DNA of 8,427 nucleotides from Coriobacteriia bacterium (lineage in GTDB: Bacteria > Actinomycetota > Coriobacteriia > WRKU01 > WQUG01): the NCBI GenBank assembly GCA_009785705.1, contig WQVS01000063.1, positions 1 through 8,427 of the forward strand, given 5' to 3'. Both the position numbers and the translations under genes were made by a program. Positions 1-6,247 of this stretch are shown piece after piece. The notes under the pieces are model-generated. The model saw only the letters and a program-made list of their open reading frames with translations, made no database searches and was not told the origin of the DNA. How positions within the stretch are numbered: position 1 is the first letter of the stretch; the number at the start of each line of letters is the position of its first letter.

Positions 1-22
1 ACACAAACAAGGAGCAAGCATA

Positions 23-685
23 ATGAATATTAGTCGCGTGAAGGTTAGGGACATTGCTTATCCCACTAATGTCTGGCTGATTGAGGGTATTCCTGAGAAA
101 GCTGGTCAGACTCCGCCCCTTATCGTTATTGACCCTGGTGGAGAAGCCGATACAATTTTGGACGCGATTGATGGGCGCCCTGTGGCTGGTGTTTTGCTGA
201 CTCATGGGCACTATGACCATATTGATGCAGCAAATGACGTGACTGATGAAAGTGCGTCTTTCCTCTATATGTCTGATGCAGAGTTTTCCATGATTCACGA
301 AATCATCGATGACATTCGCGAGCGCTATCCTGACATTGAGACTGAAGTTCCTATTGTTGACTTTAAGGTTGCTGACGGAGATGTGCTAGAACTTGCTGGT
401 CTAAGGGTTAAGGTCATGCTTACCCCAGGACATACTGCAGGCAGTACGGGCTACGTGATTACTGACCCCGATACTGGGCAGGTGCACTACTTTAGTGGCG
501 ATACCTTATTCGCCCGCAACTACGGGCGCACGGATTTGCTGGGTGGTAGTCAAGAGGACATGGAGCGCTCTCTAGAACGTATAGCACGAGAGCTAGATCC
601 ATCTACCAAGGTCTACCCAGGACATGGCCCTTCGACCACAATCGCGCGTGAGGCTGCTGCAAATTCTTGGTGGCCTGAGGTATAG
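23..685 (+). CDS. MBL-fold metallohydrolase, glyoxalase II / YcbL-like
   Basis: This is a single-domain, probably cytoplasmic metallo-beta-lactamase-fold hydrolase of 220 residues. The metal-binding signature is complete: THGHYDHID at residues 60-68 (H61, H63, D65, H66), H137 in TPGHTAGS, D160 in SGDTLF and H201 in PGHGP. These are the ligands for a two-metal site. A GRTDLLGGS stretch (168-176) resembles the GR(S/T)D motif of small YcbL-type hydrolases. The C-terminal substrate domain of true glyoxalase II is absent, so hydrolysis of a thioester such as lactoylglutathione, or of another small ester, is only a family-level guess. There is no signal peptide. The start is supported by AAGGAG at 9-14, eight bases before the ATG. 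It lies 100 bp upstream of the binding-protein gene on the same strand, and nothing ties its function to the transporter. Fold assignment is secure; substrate is unknown. Confidence 0.93.
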   Translation: MNISRVKVRDIAYPTNVWLIEGIPEKAGQTPPLIVIDPGGEADTILDAIDGRPVAGVLLTHGHYDHIDAANDVTDESASFLYMSDAEFSMIHEIIDDIRERYPDIETEVPIVDFKVADGDVLELAGLRVKVMLTPGHTAGSTGYVITDPDTGQVHYFSGDTLFARNYGRTDLLGGSQEDMERSLERIARELDPSTKVYPGHGPSTTIAREAAANSWWPEV

Positions 686-705
686 CGTCTCCGTCACCGT
701 TACGT

Positions 706-711
706 TACAAT
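706..711 (+). promoter_or_regulatory. Possible -10 box for the binding-protein gene
   Basis: TACAAT matches the sigma-70 -10 consensus at five of six positions. It lies about 75 bp upstream of the binding-protein start and would place the transcript start near 718, just before the first leader hairpin. No good -35 box is visible at the right distance (TAGCGT around 683-688 is poor), so the call is weak. Confidence 0.25.
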
Positions 712-727
712 TCGAAGCATGGAAATA

Positions 728-750
728 AGCGCCAGAAAAGGTCTGGTGCT
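728..750 (+). promoter_or_regulatory. Leader hairpin upstream of binding-protein gene
   Basis: AGCGCCAGA (728-736) pairs with TCTGGTGCT (742-750) over nine base pairs, one of them G-U, around a five-base loop AAAGG. No T-run follows, so it is not a standard intrinsic terminator for the upstream hydrolase gene. Its position 35 bases before the start codon fits a 5'-leader structure, for example an mRNA-stabilising hairpin. The lone G-U makes it slightly less symmetric as DNA, which favours an RNA role over an operator. Confidence 0.5.
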
Positions 751-759
751 GACTCGATA

Positions 760-772
760 CGCATTATATGCG
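760..772 (+). promoter_or_regulatory. Small palindrome abutting the Shine-Dalgarno site
   Basis: CGCAT-TAT-ATGCG is a perfect five-base-pair inverted repeat with a three-base loop. It ends directly at the start of the AAGGAGGA ribosome-binding site (773-780). It contains the ATG at 768 that would otherwise look like an upstream start. It could hold the ribosome site open or fine-tune initiation; function is inferred only. Confidence 0.35.
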
Positions 773-785
773 AAGGAGGACCCGT

Positions 786-1943
786 ATGAACTGGAAGAAA
801 GTGCTGCTTATTGCATTTGCACTAGTCCTAAGCATGGGACTTGTGGCCTGCAACGGCGAAACTGCAGAGGAAATCGTTGATGATGCGATAGCAGATGTTA
901 CTGGAGACCCACTAAGAATCGTTGTAGTTAGTAGCCCATCTGGTGTAGATGATGGATCGTTCAACCAGAACGTTTACGAAGGTGCACAGGCTTTCCGTGC
1001 GCTAAACGAAAATGCCACGCTAAACAGCATTGTTGAGCCAGATATGGACAACGCTGTTGCTGCGGTAGAGCAAATCGTTGGAAACTATGACGTAGTTTTG
1101 CTTCCTGGATTCCAGTTTGCACCTATCACAGAGGTTGCTCAGAACAACCCTGATACCTTCTTCGTATTGGTAGACGCATTCCCTGCAAACCCAGACTTCG
1201 ACGAAGATGACCCAGACAGCCCACGTAACGTTGACCTACCTAACGTTTATGCGATGCAATTTGCAGAGCAAGAAAGTGGCTTCTTCGCAGGAATCGCTGC
1301 TGCACTAGAAACTGAAACAGGTAAAGTAGCCTTTGTTGGTGGTGGAGCAATTCCTCCAGTAATCAACTATCACCTAGGTTTTGAAAGTGGCGTAAACTTT
1401 GCTAACGCTAACCTAGATACTGATGCTGAAATCGTTAACCTAAGCGCTTTTGCTGGTAGCGATGATCTAGATGGCAACTATGTAGGTACGTTCAATGACC
1501 CAGCAACAGGCAAGCAAATTGGTGATGCCCTTATCGCTGAAGGTGCAGACATCATCTTTGTAGCTGCTGGTGGTTCAGGTAATGGTGTTTTCACCGCTGC
1601 TAAAGAAGCAGACGGCGTTCTAGTTATTGGTTGCGACGTTGACCAATGGCACCTAGGTGAAGATGGCGACCGCAACATCGTACTAACAAGCGTACTTAAA
1701 GTTATGGACATCAACGTAACTCGCCAGCTAGAACTTATTGCTGATGGTAACTTTGTTGGTGGAAACAACGTACTGCAAGCTGACACAGGATCGACAGGAT
1801 TCGTTTCTGCTGACGGCCGCCAACAGCTAGATGCAGACACTATCGCTGCTATGTATGATGCTCTCGCAGCAGTAGAAGCAGGCGACATTGAGCCAGCATG
1901 GACATTCAGCGAATTTGGTTCAGACGACTTCCCAGGACTATAG
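786..1943 (+). CDS. BMP/PnrA-family nucleoside-binding lipoprotein
   Basis: This 385-residue protein is the extracytoplasmic substrate-binding component of a nucleoside ABC importer. It has a type II signal peptide: positive MNWKK, a hydrophobic core, and lipobox LVAC ending at C22, so it should be lipid-anchored outside the membrane. Family motifs occur in order: GSFNQNVYEG (57-66), EQESGFFAG (161-169), VGGGAIPP (184-191) with GFESG (198-202), AAGGSGNGVFTAAKE (260-274), GCDVDQ (282-287, usually GVDxDQ; the Asp is expected to contact ribose) and TSVLKVMD (301-308). The start at 786 is preferred over the in-frame ATG at 768 because an ideal AAGGAGGA (773-780) sits five bases before it and the signal peptide begins there. 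Codon use is strongly biased and unlike the neighbours (17 of 28 Leu codons are CTA, Asn is nearly all AAC), consistent with high expression. Purine nucleosides are the likely ligand by family and by the nearby deoC gene. Confidence 0.95.
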   Translation: MNWKKVLLIAFALVLSMGLVACNGETAEEIVDDAIADVTGDPLRIVVVSSPSGVDDGSFNQNVYEGAQAFRALNENATLNSIVEPDMDNAVAAVEQIVGNYDVVLLPGFQFAPITEVAQNNPDTFFVLVDAFPANPDFDEDDPDSPRNVDLPNVYAMQFAEQESGFFAGIAAALETETGKVAFVGGGAIPPVINYHLGFESGVNFANANLDTDAEIVNLSAFAGSDDLDGNYVGTFNDPATGKQIGDALIAEGADIIFVAAGGSGNGVFTAAKEADGVLVIGCDVDQWHLGEDGDRNIVLTSVLKVMDINVTRQLELIADGNFVGGNNVLQADTGSTGFVSADGRQQLDADTIAAMYDALAAVEAGDIEPAWTFSEFGSDDFPGL

Positions 1944-2048
1944 TCACTACTGAAGTACCTGAAAGAAATACCTGAGAAAGGTTTACTGCTTGTGAGCTAG
2001 ATTTATACAAGAGTAACCCTAGAAAGAGTCTCAGAAATGCTAAAATGA

Positions 2049-2084
2049 AGGCGGTGTTCCCCAAGGTGGGAGCGCCGCCTTTTT
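2049..2084 (+). terminator. Intrinsic terminator after binding-protein gene
   Basis: A 13-bp stem, including two G-U pairs, forms between 2049-2061 and 2068-2080 around a six-base loop (CAAGGT). It is followed by T2081-T2084, giving five Ts counting the last stem base. It is the strongest terminator in the window and lies about 105 bp past the binding-protein stop. It should end most transcripts there, with read-through or a separate promoter supplying the ATPase and permeases. That would yield excess binding protein, as is usual for ABC importers. Confidence 0.9.
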
Positions 2085-2096
2085 GCTAGCTGGTTA

Positions 2097-2102
2097 TTGA
2101 CA
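2097..2102 (+). promoter_or_regulatory. Perfect TTGACA -35-like hexamer before ATPase gene
   Basis: TTGACA lies 13 bases after the terminator T-run and 67 bp before the ATPase start, a sensible place for an internal promoter. The best -10-like partner is TTGTAA (2123-2128), but the 20-base spacer is too long for a good sigma-70 promoter. It is a candidate only. Its TTG is also the upstream limit of the ATPase reading frame, which can mislead start prediction. Confidence 0.3.
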
Positions 2103-2168
2103 CCCATTACTGAGTGTTACCGTTGTAAATTCGCTAGCTTGAGCCAGTTTGTAGGGGGAGCAATATCT

Positions 2169-3722
2169 GTGCCAAAAAAAGAACAGCAACACGAAATACT
2201 TCTAGAAGTAAAAGGTGTCACTAAGCGATTCCCAGGCATTGTTGCCTGTGATGAAATAAACCTAGAAATTCGCAAGGGTGAAATTTATGCCCTTCTGGGA
2301 GAAAATGGGGCTGGCAAATCTACCCTTGCCTCTATGATTTTTGGGTTGTATCAACCAGATGAGGGGCAAATTTTCATCCGTGGAGAAGAGGTACAAATCG
2401 ATTCTCCCAATGAAGCAGTAGCCCTAGATATCGGGATGGTACACCAACACTTTAAGCTAATCAGCAACTACAGTGTTACTGAAAATATTATTCTAGGTGA
2501 TGAGCCAAAGAAGCGCGCTTTGGGAATCTTTCCCTACGTAGATATTAAGAGTGCTGAAGCGCACATTGAAAATCTGTCACAGGACTACGGTCTTGAAGTT
2601 GACCCACGTGCGATTATTAGTGACTTAGGTGTCTCAACCCAACAGCGCGTTGAAATCTTGAAAATGCTGTACCGCGATGCAGAATTGCTGATTTTTGATG
2701 AGCCCACTGCAATGCTTACACCGCAGGAAATCGAAAGTCTGCTTAAGGTTATCAAGAACCTACGCGACCAAGGTAAGACCATTATTTTCATCACGCATAA
2801 ACTAGATGAAGTTATGGAGGTCTGTGACCGCTGTGCAATCTTAGTACGCGGTAAGTTGGTTGATGTTAGCAAGATTGAAGATACTAATCCCCGTGAGATG
2901 GCGGCCAAAATGGTGGGGCGTGATATCGACTTCAGTGCAAAGCGACCTGCCAAGACTGTAGGTGAGACCGTGTTAGAAGTGCAGAATCTGCGTGTTGAAG
3001 ATGGCACAGGCTTTCCCAGAGTTAATGACGTTAGCTTTGATGTTCACGCAGGAGAAATCTTTGCTGTGGCAGGAGTGTCAGGCAGCGGACAAACAGAGCT
3101 TGCCGATGCCGTTGCAGGACTTATTAAGGCAAAAGGTGGCAAGGTTAAGCTGCGCGGTCAGGACTTAGCGAAGCTGAATGTACGCAAGCGCAGCGAATCA
3201 GGTATTGCCTACATCCCTGAAGACCGTCAATCTGTTGGCCTTATATTGGATTTCCCTCTGGATCAAAATCTTGCCTTGAAGTCTTATTATCAAGCCCCCT
3301 ACTGCAAGACCTCATTGCTTAAACCTCAGGCTTTTAGCGAACATGCCAATGAGCTAATTGACGGCTTTGATATTCGCTGTGCACGCGGTGCTAAGACTAC
3401 GGTTCGTGAAATGAGTGGAGGAAACCAGCAAAAAGCTATCGTTGGACGAGAGATAGACCAGGATGCTGACTTGCTCATCTTTGTACAGCCTACGCGTGGA
3501 CTCGATATTGGCGCAATCATGGCTATCCGCGAGCGCATTTTAGACGAGCGCGATAAAGGAAAGGCCGTTCTTTTGATATCGCTAGAGCTAGATGAGGTCA
3601 TGGATTTAGCTGACACCATTGGTGTTATGTATGCAGGGCAAATGCTTAAGGTGGCACCTGCATCGGAACTAAGCACTAATAAGGTGGGCGAATACATGAT
3701 GGGGGTGACTGACGATGAATAA
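2169..3722 (+). CDS. Nucleoside ABC importer ATP-binding protein (two NBDs)
   Basis: This 517-residue cytoplasmic protein has two fused nucleotide-binding domains, as in NupO/RbsA-type importers. NBD1 has Walker A GENGAGKST (44-52), Q-loop region MVHQHFKL (90-97) and Walker B LLIFDEPT (173-180, catalytic E178). H210 in FITHKLDEV is the switch His. NBD2 has the family's degenerate Walker A GVSGSGQTEL (302-311), signature MSGGNQQK (415-422) and LLIFVQPTRGLDIG (435-448), with Q439/Q440-region replacing the usual catalytic Glu. The NBD1 signature is unusual: LGVSTQQRVEI (153-163) where relatives have LSVGxQQRVEI. The GTG at 2169 is chosen because GGGGGAG (2154-2160) precedes it by eight bases and the domain alignment starts there. 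The frame extends upstream to a TTG at 2097, but those 24 residues are Cys-containing and look non-coding, and that TTG is part of TTGACA. The stop overlaps the next start by eight bases. Confidence 0.95.
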   Translation: MPKKEQQHEILLEVKGVTKRFPGIVACDEINLEIRKGEIYALLGENGAGKSTLASMIFGLYQPDEGQIFIRGEEVQIDSPNEAVALDIGMVHQHFKLISNYSVTENIILGDEPKKRALGIFPYVDIKSAEAHIENLSQDYGLEVDPRAIISDLGVSTQQRVEILKMLYRDAELLIFDEPTAMLTPQEIESLLKVIKNLRDQGKTIIFITHKLDEVMEVCDRCAILVRGKLVDVSKIEDTNPREMAAKMVGRDIDFSAKRPAKTVGETVLEVQNLRVEDGTGFPRVNDVSFDVHAGEIFAVAGVSGSGQTELADAVAGLIKAKGGKVKLRGQDLAKLNVRKRSESGIAYIPEDRQSVGLILDFPLDQNLALKSYYQAPYCKTSLLKPQAFSEHANELIDGFDIRCARGAKTTVREMSGGNQQKAIVGREIDQDADLLIFVQPTRGLDIGAIMAIRERILDERDKGKAVLLISLELDEVMDLADTIGVMYAGQMLKVAPASELSTNKVGEYMMGVTDDE

Positions 3723-5097
3723 AAAGTCTAAGCTGTCGCCCGAAGAGAGGGAGCTTCGAAGGCTGCAGGAAGAAAGTGAGCAGAAGCGCAAGCGTGGCGA
3801 GCATGAGGGGCGTAACCTCCTCAGTGAGCTAAACAATGCATTAGATAGCGCAACGCGGGTGCTTGTTAAGGGTTTGAGCGCCCATAAGTGGCAGTCGCTG
3901 GTCATCCCTTTGTTAGCTATTTTTCTATCGTTGGCGACAATCTCTGTAGTGATTCTTTCTTTTGGCAGCAGTCCTCTTGAAGTATTTAGAAGCTTGCTTG
4001 CTGGTGCAGGCTGGTTACCAAAGGTGAATTATGGTGGTGGTCAGTCTCAACTTACTGATTTGGTGAATCTTGCTACTACGCTGACTCCCCTACTGTTTGG
4101 AGCTTTGGGTTTTGTTGTGGCGATGCGTGCAGGACTCTTTAATATCGGTATTGCTGGACAGATGGTTCTGGCAGGTTTTGCTGCAACAGTGCTTGTTGGC
4201 TATAGTGACATGAGCGCTTTAGTTGCGCGCCCTTTAGTGTTATTAATCGGGATTGCCGTAGGTGCCCTTGCTGGGGCACTGATTGGCTTTATGAAGTATC
4301 GCTTTAACATTCATGAAGTTGTGTCGTCAATCATGCTAAACAATATCTTCATCTTAGTTGTGAGTTACTTTATCAAGTCTTACTACCTTGACGATGTCTC
4401 ACGTAATGCGCGTGCTGCCAGTGCTGAAGCACGCCTTTTGACAGAGCCTATTCAGATAGGTGAAGTGAGTGCCCGCCTTCCTGTAGGGTTTTTACTGGCG
4501 ATTATCGCTGCTTTCATCTTATGGTTCTTCCTAACTAAAACTAAACAAGGCTTTGAAATGACTGCTGTGGGCAAGAGTCCGAAGGCTGCCGAGTATGCCG
4601 GCATTAAGATTGGTCGCACCGTAGTTAGCGCTATGGCCTTATCAGGGGCTATGGGAGGGCTTGCGGGGGTCACGCACTATTTAGCAAGCGTACCTTCCGT
4701 AGCCCCTGATAAGCTTGCGGGTGTGGGCTTTGACTCGATTGCTGTGGCCTTTTTAGGCAATGTTCATCCCCTGGGTGCCGTCTTAGCTGCAACGCTTATT
4801 GCAACCTTGAGCAGTGGAGCTGTTTACATGAGCTCTATCGTTGGTGTCCGCCAAGAAATCGCAGCGCTGATTACAGGCATGATATTGCTGTTCACTGCCT
4901 GCGGCGGTTACCTACGTGCATGGATTGATGTGAAGAAGCGCAATATGGCAGAAAGCGATGCCGACAGCTCTGGCGACTCTTCGGCATGTGTCGCTTCTAA
5001 AGTTAGCAAGCGTGAGAACGAAGTAGCGGCAGAGACAGAAGTAGAGGCACTTCAATCTGCAGATAATGCAGAGTTGAGAGGGGGTGATGGCAAATGA
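3715..5097 (+). CDS. Nucleoside ABC importer permease 1
   Basis: This 460-residue inner-membrane protein belongs to the BPD_transp_2 family (NupP/RbsC-like) and forms half of the translocation channel. The core spans about residues 60-402 with roughly nine or ten hydrophobic segments, such as 61-83, 127-139, 151-163, 174-192, 207-221, 257-273 and 382-400. The family hallmark MRAGLFNIGIAGQM (137-150) is present. The cytoplasmic coupling loop around FEMTAVGKSPKAAEYAGIK (280-298) should contact the ATPase. Two additions flank the core: a very charged, probably helical N-terminus (1-58, Glu/Arg/Lys-rich) and a hydrophilic C-terminal tail (411-460) rich in Ser, Asp, Glu and Ala. The ATG overlaps the end of the ATPase gene by eight bases, with GGGGG at 3701-3705 as a likely ribosome site. 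Its own stop shares ATGA with the next permease, so translation is probably coupled. One operon with its neighbours is nearly certain. Confidence 0.94.
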   Translation: MNKKSKLSPEERELRRLQEESEQKRKRGEHEGRNLLSELNNALDSATRVLVKGLSAHKWQSLVIPLLAIFLSLATISVVILSFGSSPLEVFRSLLAGAGWLPKVNYGGGQSQLTDLVNLATTLTPLLFGALGFVVAMRAGLFNIGIAGQMVLAGFAATVLVGYSDMSALVARPLVLLIGIAVGALAGALIGFMKYRFNIHEVVSSIMLNNIFILVVSYFIKSYYLDDVSRNARAASAEARLLTEPIQIGEVSARLPVGFLLAIIAAFILWFFLTKTKQGFEMTAVGKSPKAAEYAGIKIGRTVVSAMALSGAMGGLAGVTHYLASVPSVAPDKLAGVGFDSIAVAFLGNVHPLGAVLAATLIATLSSGAVYMSSIVGVRQEIAALITGMILLFTACGGYLRAWIDVKKRNMAESDADSSGDSSACVASKVSKRENEVAAETEVEALQSADNAELRGGDGK

Positions 5098-6074
5098 GTA
5101 TCCTTGACGTGAACTATGCTGCCATCCTGGTAGATGGACTGAGCTTTGCTCTGCCCCTTTTGATTATTGCCATCGGAGGAATCTATTCTGAGCGCAGTGG
5201 TGTCGTAAACCTGGCGTTGGAGGGGTTGCTTGGTTTTGGAGCCTTTGTTGGTGCGCTTTTTGTTGCCTCAACCATAGGGCTGTTTGCCGTTAACTCTGAT
5301 TTGCCTATGTACCTAAGCTTCCTTTTTGCAGCTTTAGGTGGAGCACTATTTGCTGTTATCCACGCTACCCTTTGTATCAAATTCATGGCTAATCAGGTCA
5401 TTAGTGGTGTTGTGATTAATATCTTGTCGGTTGCACTTACGGGCTTTTTGACTTCAACCATTAATGCAAACTTCTTTGGGGCAGCATCAGAGCGCTTCAC
5501 TCTTCAGACTTCACCTAGATGGGACATTCCTTTCTTGATGGAGATTCCCATTCTGGGAGCCGCCTTTACGCGCGTATATCCCTTTATGTTTATCATTTTA
5601 CTGGTCGCAGCTTTCTTCTGGTACTTGCTGTATAAAACAAGATTTGGGCTACATGTCCGAGCCGCTGGAGATAATCCACATGCCTTAGATGCAGCAGGAA
5701 TTAATGTTGCGCGTGTGCGCTTCTGGGCAGTTGTTATATCGGGTGCTTTGGCGGGTATCGGTGGCATGAGTTTTGCCTATTCGATATCGACTGACTTTTC
5801 ACCGGCAATCTATATGGGTTATGGATTCTTAGCTATTGCAGCTTTGATTTTCGGAAACTGGAAGATTGTTCCTACTTTTGCCGCCTGCTTGATTTTTGGC
5901 CTAACGCGTAGTGCTGCCTTCCAGCTACTGCCCGTCTTTGATGCCAGTGCAGCAGTGATTGATTTAGCGATGACCGCACCCTTTATAGTGACTCTGCTAT
6001 TGTTAGCACTATTTGGAAAGAAGAATCGGATGCCACGAGCTTTGGGCGAAGTGTATGACAAGAGCAAGCGCTGA
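5094..6074 (+). CDS. Nucleoside ABC importer permease 2
   Basis: This 326-residue BPD_transp_2 permease (NupQ-like) completes the importer with the preceding permease. The N-terminal hallmark ERSGVVNLALEG (33-44) is typical of the second permease of BMP/nucleoside systems. The coupling loop FGLHVRAAGDNPHALDAAGI (184-203) matches the EAA-like segment that docks on the ATPase. Hydrophobic segments lie near 13-30, 41-64, 73-95, 101-122, 163-180, 210-228, 242-254, 260-275 and 289-307. Length is normal for the family and there are no unusual extensions. The start overlaps the previous stop as ATGA, with GAGAGGGGG (5076-5084) nine bases upstream, which supports coupled translation and matched amounts of the two permeases. 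The stop is followed by a 173-bp gap before deoC with no T-tailed terminator that I can see. Confidence 0.95.
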   Translation: MSILDVNYAAILVDGLSFALPLLIIAIGGIYSERSGVVNLALEGLLGFGAFVGALFVASTIGLFAVNSDLPMYLSFLFAALGGALFAVIHATLCIKFMANQVISGVVINILSVALTGFLTSTINANFFGAASERFTLQTSPRWDIPFLMEIPILGAAFTRVYPFMFIILLVAAFFWYLLYKTRFGLHVRAAGDNPHALDAAGINVARVRFWAVVISGALAGIGGMSFAYSISTDFSPAIYMGYGFLAIAALIFGNWKIVPTFAACLIFGLTRSAAFQLLPVFDASAAVIDLAMTAPFIVTLLLLALFGKKNRMPRALGEVYDKSKR

Positions 6075-6132
6075 GCACACTTTAGGTGACTACTGTCTGC
6101 ACTATTAGTTGTTGGCAGCAGATATTATTCGC

Positions 6133-6199
6133 CAGAACTTAAATAAGGGCTTCAGTCAGTAGTAGAGATAGCCTTCCTTCCGCCCCCATTTAAGTTCTG
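6133..6199. repeat. 12-bp perfect inverted repeat upstream of deoC
   Basis: CAGAACTTAAAT (6133-6144) and ATTTAAGTTCTG (6188-6199) are exact reverse complements separated by 43 bases. The stem can continue inward with GGGC (6147-6150) and GCCC (6182-6185) after an AA/CC internal loop. No T-run follows, so it is not a standard terminator. Alternative pairings compete with it: CAGTCAG (6153-6159) can pair with CTGACTG (6197-6203), overlapping the right arm, and AAGGGCT (6145-6151) with AGCCTT (6170-6175). The right arm lies beside the likely deoC promoter, so an operator pair, an attenuator-like leader or an mRNA processing site between importer and deoC are all possible. A short non-autonomous repeat element is another option, though I see no flanking target duplication. 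Confidence 0.75.
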
Positions 6200-6213
6200 A
6201 CTGCTTATGGGTT

Positions 6214-6219
6214 TATAAC
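6214..6219 (+). promoter_or_regulatory. Possible -10 box for deoC
   Basis: TATAAC matches the -10 consensus at five of six positions in an AT-rich stretch just upstream of the deoC ribosome site. It would give a start near 6226 and a leader of about 20 bases. The -35 region falls in the right arm of the inverted repeat (TTAAGT at 6190-6195 with an 18-base spacer, a poor match). A promoter overlapping the repeat would suit a repressor- or activator-controlled start. Confidence 0.35.
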
Positions 6220-6247
6220 TTATTAGGTTTATAGGAGAAGAAAATTT

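Noticed and set aside
768..785. Upstream ATG at 768 as start of the binding protein
   Set aside because: It would place the ideal ribosome site AAGGAGGA inside the gene and add MRRRTR before a complete signal peptide; no ribosome site precedes 768.
686..785. Purine riboswitch before the binding-protein gene
   Set aside because: The conserved loop and junction sequences of the purine aptamer are not present; only simple hairpins are seen.
1478..1888. 136-codon open frame on the - strand
   Set aside because: Antisense to the binding-protein gene; Ser/Pro/Thr-rich translation reflects the biased codons of the + strand gene.
6092..6122. TCTGC...GCAGA stem after permease 2 as operon terminator
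   Set aside because: Five-base stem, long loop and no following T-run.
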